From positions 1 through 64,000 of the forward strand of contig JACQXX010000092.1 of assembly GCA_016208495.1 (NCBI GenBank): a stretch of 64,000 nt of DNA. The letters are read 5' to 3'. Below, piece by piece: positions 63,974 through 64,000 of this stretch. A program made the translations under genes and the position numbers. Position 1 is the first letter of the stretch; every line of letters begins with the position of its first letter. The DNA is from Acidobacteriota bacterium (lineage in GTDB: Bacteria > Acidobacteriota > Blastocatellia > Chloracidobacteriales > Chloracidobacteriaceae). The notes under the pieces are model-generated. The model was not told the origin of the DNA, searched no databases, and saw nothing but the letters and a program-made list of their open reading frames with translations.

Positions 63974-64000
63974 GGGTGGCTTTTGTTCTTCGGGCTGAAA

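Overview
The window reads as chromosome of an Acidobacteriota bacterium, probably near class Blastocatellia. This is inferred from the very large Oar-like TonB receptors with carboxypeptidase-type N-terminal domains, a ligand-sensing propeller hybrid kinase, several large TPR/HEAT proteins, moderate GC, and an LptE homologue that implies an outer membrane. No rRNA or tRNA gene and no CRISPR array was seen.

Layout. 0.3-13.1 kb: an exported TPR protein, two tandem 1048-residue TonB-dependent receptors (minus), and a divergent hybrid histidine kinase. 13.2-24.5 kb: a small CcbP-like protein, then a plus-strand defence-type block: PLD-helicase, RAYT transposase with its REP palindromes, N6-adenine methylase, HipA-like kinase, DUF3037, DprA-like protein, and remains of a DUF1016 nuclease. 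24.8-37.2 kb: a 2584-residue TPR protein, a DUF7309/DUF6930-type protein, a membrane-TPR protein and a small coiled-coil protein. 37.4-47.9 kb (minus): dtd, a DUF486 membrane protein, pilT, a Rieske ferredoxin, rsmA, an ABC-type permease, folK and a HEAT-repeat protein. 48.2-54.6 kb (plus): rpiA, glyA, then a patatin phospholipase, a small ATPase and a membrane STAND-like ATPase that look like one abortive-infection-type module. 54.8-64 kb: an esterase (minus), an ATP synthase cluster (b', b, delta, alpha, gamma), a geranylgeranyl-reductase-family flavoprotein with lptE, and rnz (minus).

The most unusual property is the intergenic DNA. Almost every gap holds short tandem repeats with a 7-base unit (AGTCAGT, GGGTTCA, GGGGTTC, GAATGAA, AATCACT, CCCTAAG, GGATGAG), sometimes 8 or 9 bases. 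Many are built as two inverted arms around a core. They begin at, or just inside, the stop codons of neighbouring genes, and they occupy junctions inside the ATP synthase cluster. The AGTCAGT element occurs three times with a conserved core of about 115 bp. One copy supplies the stop codons of both convergent genes lptE and rnz. I regard this repeat system, the patatin/STAND module and the helicase/methylase/HipA/DprA island as the three things most worth following up.
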